Positions 58,538 to 64,000 of a stretch of DNA of 64,000 nucleotides are shown one piece after another. Under the pieces are notes generated by a model. The model was not told the DNA's origin. It searched no databases and saw only the letters and a list, made by a program, of their open reading frames with translations. A program made the translations under genes and the position numbers. Source of the stretch: Erythroxylum novogranatense (Eukaryota > Streptophyta > Magnoliopsida > Malpighiales > Erythroxylaceae); NCBI GenBank assembly GCA_029891385.1, contig JAIWQS010000242.1, positions 62,001 through 126,000 on the forward strand. Reading direction: 5' to 3'. Each line of letters starts with the position of its first letter. Within the stretch, counting starts at the first letter, position 1.

Positions 58538-60491
58538 TGTAAGTGTAAGTCGACTTGTACCATGTGTAAGTCGACTTATGCTTGCTCGGTACTGATAAGT
58601 CGCCTTGTTCACCAGTGTAAGTCGACTTATGGATGTCCAGTACCGTTAGATTGTTAGAGTAGTGCCCTAAAGGCAATCCCTTTAGCGCGTTTTATTCAAA
58701 GTCGGTATGCGGACTTTATGAATAAATAAAGAAAGACATATTTCATTAATTTGATATTCATGAGCGGTGTTTATGAATTGATTGGATCTTTAATCGAATT
58801 AATGAAGTCCATGATATATGACATAGCATGAAGGAAATTATGATGTGATCATACCACCGAGATTCCTATCATGTGCAATTATGTCAAGATCTAAATTTTC
58901 CTAGTCATAGGATTAATGAGACTGGATATCATTAATCGGTTAGACTAGCACATGTCATATTCCTTGATTGGATCAAGCGGTAGATCTCGTAAACTGTAAA
59001 TATGAGATATTTAGAGTTGACATGTGGATGCTTACTAGCGGTAGTAAGTACATTGGATGACTGCCATGAGATCATCACATGGATATCTTCTTCTAGTGTC
59101 GTTGATAATCTCATCATAAGAATGGTGCAAGTATCCTTGACTCGAGGTACTCGAGGATATCTTGGATACCGATTACGTGCTTTGACTCCATTCCTTGTTG
59201 CCTTCGGAGGTCGCTCATAGGGTGGTGCTTGGAGTGCACTTGAGGTATTCAAGGTAATTGAGTAGCCAATAAAGGATTCACCACTTTGGATTAGCGTAAG
59301 AGATACCCATGGCCTCTTGTCGGGATCATTACTTGTAAAGGTCGGCCAAAAATATGTCATGAAGAGTGTCTGATTGACATATACGAGAATGAGTCTAGGA
59401 CGAGAACTAATTTCACTTAGGCTAGACTCGGTCTAGTGAGAGTTGACACTTTGACCATACTCATAACCAAGTGGGGTATAGGATGGTGAAAGGACTAATT
59501 GCACGGTAATTGTTCATGGAAGGGTTCGTGATCCGGTTCGTGATGAATTCATCAAACCGATTACTTTCGGTCAATTGGGGTCATGATGTGTTGCTAGACG
59601 CCGCCATGACTTGCTTCAGATTAATTGTTAATCTAAGTGGCCAACATAACCGGAACCTAAAGGGTCACACGATAAGAGTGATTGAGAGAATCAGTAAAAT
59701 AGTAATTGGACAGAGTTCCAATTATGGAGAGCATTAGATTAAATGGATCCCGATGAGATGGGATATGTCCCGATGAGATCGCGACATCAATATTGCTAAG
59801 AAAGGTTTTCGAGTCTGTTCTAGTATTAAGGGCCCGATAGGCCGGTAGGACCGACCCCAGTTTGACTGGACCTTTTTAGCAATTATATATATATATTAAT
59901 TAATTAATTAAGATTAATTAATTAAATATATATATAGCCATGTGCCCATCGTTGGATGAAGAGATGTAGATAAGGTTTGAAAAGTCAAAAGTTTCATTAT
60001 TTAATTAATTCATGAATTAATGGATTAAAGTCATCCACGTGGATGGCTTTTACCAAGTCCTTTAATTAGTGAAACAAATATCTACATGGGATGTGAAGTT
60101 GAATGGAGCCGTCGGTTTTGCTTGAGAAGGAGGGAACTTAATAGTTAAGTGAAAAACCTTTGAAATAAGAGATTTCATTCTTCCTCTCTCAAAAGCATCA
60201 TTGACTCCTTGCTTCTTCCAAGCTTCATCAACGCTGATCTAAGCTCTCCAAGGACAAAGGTAAGGTCTAGCAGCCTTTAATTTGTTCTAACTATTTCCGG
60301 GTCAAAGGGTTTTGTCCCGGTTAGGTTTTCTGATCTCTGCGTGGATACCTTTAGAGATAGTCTCTATTGGCTATTTAGGTTTGAGTCTTCATACCGACAC
60401 ATAGATCCTGGCCTTCGGGAAGGTCCCTGTAACAAAAATTTTTGTTTTCCGCACCTTGTACATGTGATGTACAACCCGGGATTTTCCTACA
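58538..60491 (+). repeat. R9 3' LTR (1954 bp)
   Basis: TGTAAGTG start, TCCTACA end, followed by ATTCT. Same TAAGTCGACTT array (58546-58629) and A/T hairpin (59881-59936) as the 5' LTR. Differs from it mainly by CAG/CGG, CTG/CCG and small indel patches. Confidence 0.97.
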
Positions 60492-60804
60492 ATTCTAGAG
60501 GATTTCGAAAGGATTGGAGCAATCTCTGGTAAGTTCAAGCTATTTTATTCTTGTTTGAGATGGATTGGACCCAAGATTAACTTGGCATGAGCTAGAACCG
60601 TGTGTTAGGGTTTACGGGAAAAATAGGTGAAATCTCTTAGAGTTGTTGATTTTGTTGTGTCTTGATGATGATTTTGGGTTAGAATGAGTCTAGAACTGAA
60701 GTTTAAGACATGAATCAAGGTTCAAATGTGTTGGTTGTGTATAAGGGGAAGGATTTAAGTGGGAAAAAGCATGAAAGTCGAGTTCGGAGACGTTCTCCAG
60801 ACCC

Positions 60805-61000
60805 GCACGTCGCGACGTGAACCAGGCTGTTCGCCGCGACGTGCACAAGGCTATTCGTCGCGACGTGAACAAGTCGTTCGTCGCGACATGCACGAGGTTG
60901 TTCGTCACGACGTACACAAGTCGTTCTTCGCGACGTGCGAGGCAGATGTTTTTCGTCGCGACGAGCGGAGGCTGTTCGCTGCGACGAGTCCTCGTTGTCC
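60805..61000. repeat. CGTCGCGACGTG array in the R8 LTR
   Basis: About eight degenerate copies of TCGTCGCGACGTGMACAAG-type units of 20-24 bp. Copies contain the palindrome ACGTCGCGACGT, in places as CGACATG or CACGACGT. The array creates several overlapping chance ORFs rich in Arg, Thr and Ser on both strands. It lies just upstream of 'ttgaggtgatttttaatgcg'. Confidence 0.92.
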
Positions 61001-61777
61001 AGCAAAGATGAATTTTGATGTGTTGAGCATATCTTTTGTTACAAAAGTCCTATTGAGGTGATTTTTAATGCGTTGTACACTAGAGTCATAGATCTACAAG
61101 TTTTGTGAAGTAATGAAGTTCTGAATCAGTCTCTAAGGATATGAAATTTTGGATGGAAGTTAAGAATGGAAATTTTGTTTCAGCATGAGTTATTGAATGG
61201 GATTTTGGTTCTTATTTTAGGAAATCAAGTGAGGCAAGAGGAACAAGAGGATCTAGAGGAAACTCATTCCTAGACAAGAACAAGCAAGGAATTCAAGGTG
61301 GGTACATGTTTATAATAGAGTAAATAAGTCACTCATTGTTTTGTTCAAATTAAGAACGATTTAATGATTTAACTTTGCATCATCAATGTTGCCTTAATTG
61401 CTATTGTGAAATGATTATATACTATATGATTTGCATTCATGATTTATGAAAAGGTTTTCAAAAAGGGGTTTTTTCTCCTTTCACGAATACATGCACATGA
61501 ATTCATGCTTTCCGAAATGTATGACAAGCAAGTTTACAAGCAACTGCCAGTTTGGCAAACAAGTTTACAAGAATTTGAATCATGCATGTTATGTGGGTTT
61601 GCGGTATGTCCCTCACGAACAGTCAAGTGTACATTGACTCACGAAAAAGGCTTCTCCCGCCTGCCCGCAAGTGGCACAGGGTTCCTCACAAGGATTTCCC
61701 TCACGAAACTACGTTTACACATAATCATTCCGATGGGAATGTGTAGTATGTCATGAATCAGGGACTAACCCAAACCA

Positions 61778-61818
61778 TTATGTTATGTTATGTTATGTTA
61801 TGTTATGTTATGTTATGT
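61778..61818. repeat. TTATG microsatellite
   Basis: Eight perfect TTATG pentamers in the R8 LTR. R5 has only one or two at the matching place (12420-12440, complementary strand), so the expansion is specific to this copy. Confidence 0.93.
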
Positions 61819-62418
61819 GTTTATGATCTGTTGTTATGTTTCATGCATCATGAATTGTTCATGAATCAAGCATTTCAAGATAATGAGTCATACATGCTCA
61901 ATTGCTATGATTTCAACAAGTACCACGACAATGAGTTATTTTTTATTACTTTTGCTTATTTCTATATTATAAATATGTTCCCATGAGCTTTATAGCTCAC
62001 CCCCTCTATTCTCCCCCATTCAGGTGACGAGCAAGAGACCGAGTGAGTCACGAGTTATGGCAACACTCCATTTGTGATGTTTACTTATTTTCAATGTTAT
62101 ATTTTTGAAAGTCAAGGCTTTAGTTACATTTTAAGTATTATTGGTTCAAGGGTATTTTGTATTTTTGGCTCTTGAACTCAAGGTTGTAATTTGGTTTGAA
62201 ATGTTCTTAAAGCTTTGTAAAACTCATCTTTTGGATAATGATTTATGGATGTGTTTGTTTTAATCATGAAAGCAAGTTTTGAGTTTGTTCACGGTGGGTC
62301 CATTGAACTTCTGATGGTCTTTTTCCTTAATCGTTTAATTAACATGTTTCACCCCACGCATACAGCACCACGCTCTCATGTCCGATGTTGGGCTCCGACA
62401 GTGGGGTCCAACATGTTG

Positions 62419-62430
62419 TGGTATCAGAGC
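62419..62430 (+). other. R8 primer-binding site (iMet tRNA)
   Basis: TGGTATCAGAGC five bases after the LTR end; perfect plant iMet PBS. Confidence 0.95.
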
Positions 62431-62570
62431 GCGCGCCTAGGTTTTGGTCTAGGGCTGCATAGCATTGTTTTCAAGGACTTGCATTGTTTTACATGATTTG
62501 AACTATTTTTGCATGCTTTGGGAATTGTTTTACTCGAACTAAAGTTTTTCAATGGTTTTATATTGAAGGA

Positions 62571-63705
62571 GTGAACATACCACCTCGAAAGAGAACTCGA
62601 GGAGCTATGACTCGATCTCATTCTCGTCAAGGGAGTACGGATGAATCCCATGTTCCACAGGATGCTGGGACACATTCTGCTCCTATTTCTAAGGCACCTA
62701 GCTTGCAACAAGAAGTGCCTCCTCCGACTCCTCCTATGCCTCAAGGAAATCCCATGGATCCGAGTTTCTTTCAAGCCTTTGCTCAGGCTTTCATGTATGC
62801 CATGGGTCAGAGATCTCAGATTCCGATGCAAGCTCCGGTGAGAGATGAGTGGGCGATGACGATAAGCTCCGTAAGTTTGGGGTACATGGATTTGATGGGA
62901 CGACGAATCCATAAGAGGTTGAAACCTGGTTGCAGAGGACCGAGAGGGTCCTAGTTCAGATGAGATGCACAGATGAGGAGAAGCTAGACTATGCGGTCGA
63001 TGCTGTTGGTGGTGATGCCTTGCATTGGTGGGAATCGGTGCCTCACAATGATTGTTCCTTGGTGTTGACATGGAGACTTTGGGAAGTGTTAGAAGAAGTA
63101 TCTCTCCAGAGTCTATGTGCGAGGAAAAGGCCAAGGAATTTCTGAACCTCACTCAGAGGGACATGAGTTTGAGCGAGTATGAGCTGAAGTTCACACAGCT
63201 TTCTCGTTATGCAGCTAACATCGTAGCTACAGAGGAAGACAAATGCCGTAAATTTGAAGGAGGTCTTCATCTGGGAATTCGGGAGAAAGTCCTTATCCAC
63301 AATTTCTGTGACTACCAGCATTTGGTGGATGCAGTACTCCAAGCTGAAAAGCTGGAGAAAATCAAGTAGGAAGTGAGCAAGAAGAGGAAGATCAGGGAGC
63401 AGACTTTCAAGAAGGGTGCTAGTGCTCCAATGCCTGAGAGGAGCACGAGGAGCTTTCACAGTCAGAGTGAAGTGGGTAGCAGTGGAGTTACCAGGGACAA
63501 GCAGGTGAGGGCAATATCAGGGCAAGCCTCTAAAGTGGGAGGCACTAGAAGAGCAGGAAAGAGCTGGTTCACCAACCCCTTATGTGACCAGTGTGGGAAA
63601 CATCACCAGGGAGAGTGTCTCAAGTTGATTGGAGTCTGTTTCAGATGTGGAGAGAAAGGGCATAAGTTCAGGGACTGTCCTCAGCACAAAACAGAAGGGT
63701 CATGA
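62571..63705 (+). pseudogene. gag: R8 gag (two frameshifts and one internal stop)
   Basis: Starts MNIPPRKRTRGAMTRSHSRQ at 62571; the first frame has a Pro-rich linker and FFQAFAQAFMYAMGQRSQ. It shifts at about 62920 into LQRTERVLVQMRCTDEEKLD and GGDALHWWESV, then at about 63055-63110 into ESMCEEKAKEFLNLTQRDMS, YELKFTQLSRYAANIVATEE and FEGGLHLGIREKV. A TAG at 63367-63369 breaks the frame before EVSKKRKIREQTF. The knuckle pair (63583-63678) is intact: CDQCGKHHQGEC and CFRCGEKGHKFRDC. This is the best-preserved Gag here. It ends with a TGA at 63703-63705. Confidence 0.94.
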
Positions 63706-64000
63706 TTTCAAATTCCAAGCGCAGTAAAGCAGTTGGAACCGGGCCGATTCTTGAGGTAGGCGGCTCTGGGACTACAAGGAAGGCTATTCCTCCAGAAGGC
63801 CAAGGGTCGAGCACGTGCAAGGTATTTGCCATGACTAGGAGGAAGCTGCAATGCACTTTTGAGGTTGTCACGGGTATGGCTCAGTTACTTGATTCAGCAG
63901 TATTTGTTTTAATTGATTCTGGTTCCACACATTCTTTTGTTTCCGCAAGCATAGCATTGCATGGTGTGAATTTTGCGCCATTGGATAGGCCCTTGCTTGT
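63702..64000 (+). CDS. pol: R8 pol start: protease (partial, runs off window)
   Basis: Read in the +2 frame relative to gag from an ATG at 63702 that overlaps the gag stop (ATGA). The linker MISNSKRSKAVGTGPILEVG is followed by VFAMTRRKLQCTFEVVTGMA, the block that precedes protease in R7 and R10. The active site LIDSGSTHSF is intact at 63911-63940. No stop is met before the window ends. In related elements gag and pol usually share one frame, so the overlap may be a real translation junction or one more indel. Confidence 0.85.
   Translation, partial: MISNSKRSKAVGTGPILEVGGSGTTRKAIPPEGQGSSTCKVFAMTRRKLQCTFEVVTGMAQLLDSAVFVLIDSGSTHSFVSASIALHGVNFAPLDRPLL

Larger units (their letters stand above)
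39009..60491 (+). mobile_element. R9: Ty1/copia element with 2-kb LTRs, inside R8 and hosting R10
   Basis: LTRs of 1959 and 1954 bp start TGTAAGTG and end TCCTACA, flanked by a perfect ATTCT duplication (39004-39008, 60492-60496). Without R10 it is about 9.6 kb. The order Gag, zinc knuckle, protease, integrase, RT, RNase H (integrase before RT) makes it copia, not gypsy. Its gag is split by R10 at 43532/55386. All coding parts carry stops or frameshifts. Confidence 0.97.
60497..62413 (+). repeat. R8 5' LTR, right arm (1917 bp)
   Basis: Continues the R8 LTR after R9, aligned with R5 read on its minus strand. It contains a CpG-rich array (60805-61000), a TTATG microsatellite (61778-61818) and the end block GTTGGGCTCCGACAGTGGGG with TCCAACA. 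Total LTR length without R9 is 2277 bp. Confidence 0.94.
38649..64000 (+). mobile_element. R8: Ty3/gypsy chromovirus-like element, cut by right window edge
   Basis: Begins TGTTGGGCCCC at 38649, immediately after CCGAA in the R6 3' LTR (expected left target duplication). Its 5' LTR is split by R9: 38649-39008 and 60497-62413. PBS, gag and the start of protease follow, and the window ends inside protease. Its family is shared with solo LTR R5 and with R1. Confidence 0.93.

Noticed and set aside
60690..61061. Arg/Thr/Ser-rich frames on both strands
   Set aside because: Created by the CGTCGCGACGTG array of the R8 LTR; open in several frames because the repeat lacks stops.
62424..63152. 242-codon minus-strand frame
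   Set aside because: Antisense of the R8 gag; the plus strand has clear Gag blocks and the minus-strand product has no recognisable domain.

Overview
The window is repetitive DNA from a plant nuclear genome. Three signs point to a plant: every primer-binding site is the initiator-Met tRNA type (TGGTATCAGAGC) usual for plant LTR retrotransposons; most elements are Ty3/gypsy with chromovirus-like pol and a two-knuckle Gag; and one is a plant-type Ty1/copia element. I see no host gene, rRNA, tRNA or CRISPR array. I cannot name the species. For reference the elements are labelled R1 to R10.

Left part (1-20008): R1 is a minus-strand gypsy LTR cut by the window edge and abutting R2, a relic of another LTR. 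Then come about 1.8 kb of unassigned sequence (2453-4250). R3 is an old gypsy element (4251-19785) with near-matching flanking 5-mers AAATA/AAATG. It has been hit twice by elements that then collapsed to solo LTRs: R4 (4695-8335) inside its 5' LTR, and R5 (11835-14009, minus strand, perfect CCTGT duplication) between protease and reverse transcriptase. R3 also carries a 1.1-kb LTR deletion with filler DNA and a perfect 119-bp tandem duplication over its polypurine tract.

Middle and right part (20009-64000): R6 is the oldest element, a decayed gypsy copy with LTRs reconstructed at about 4.9 kb. R7, a 9.4-kb gypsy element, sits in its internal region (25268-34636, GAGAC duplication). R8, a gypsy element running off the right edge, sits in its 3' LTR at 38649. 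R9, a copia element (39009-60491, ATTCT duplication), is inside the 5' LTR of R8. R10, an 11.9-kb gypsy element (43533-55385, TGAGC duplication), is inside the gag of R9. This is four levels of nesting, and the order of insertion can be read from the target-site duplications.

All coding regions are interrupted. In three of the four elements where reverse transcriptase can be read, the catalytic YxDD-type motif itself is damaged (R3 Asp to Asn, R7 a 17-nt deletion, R9 a stop at the Tyr); only R10 keeps it. Two patterns go beyond routine annotation. First, five LTRs carry unrelated CpG-rich, palindromic or minisatellite arrays at an equivalent LTR position, and the copia element carries its own array in both its LTRs and its leader. 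Second, differences between sister LTRs cluster as local scrambles and 1-nt losses at C-A/T-G and CpG sites while A/T-rich stretches stay identical. That suggests methylation-linked decay or base-calling error, so some apparent frameshifts may not be real.
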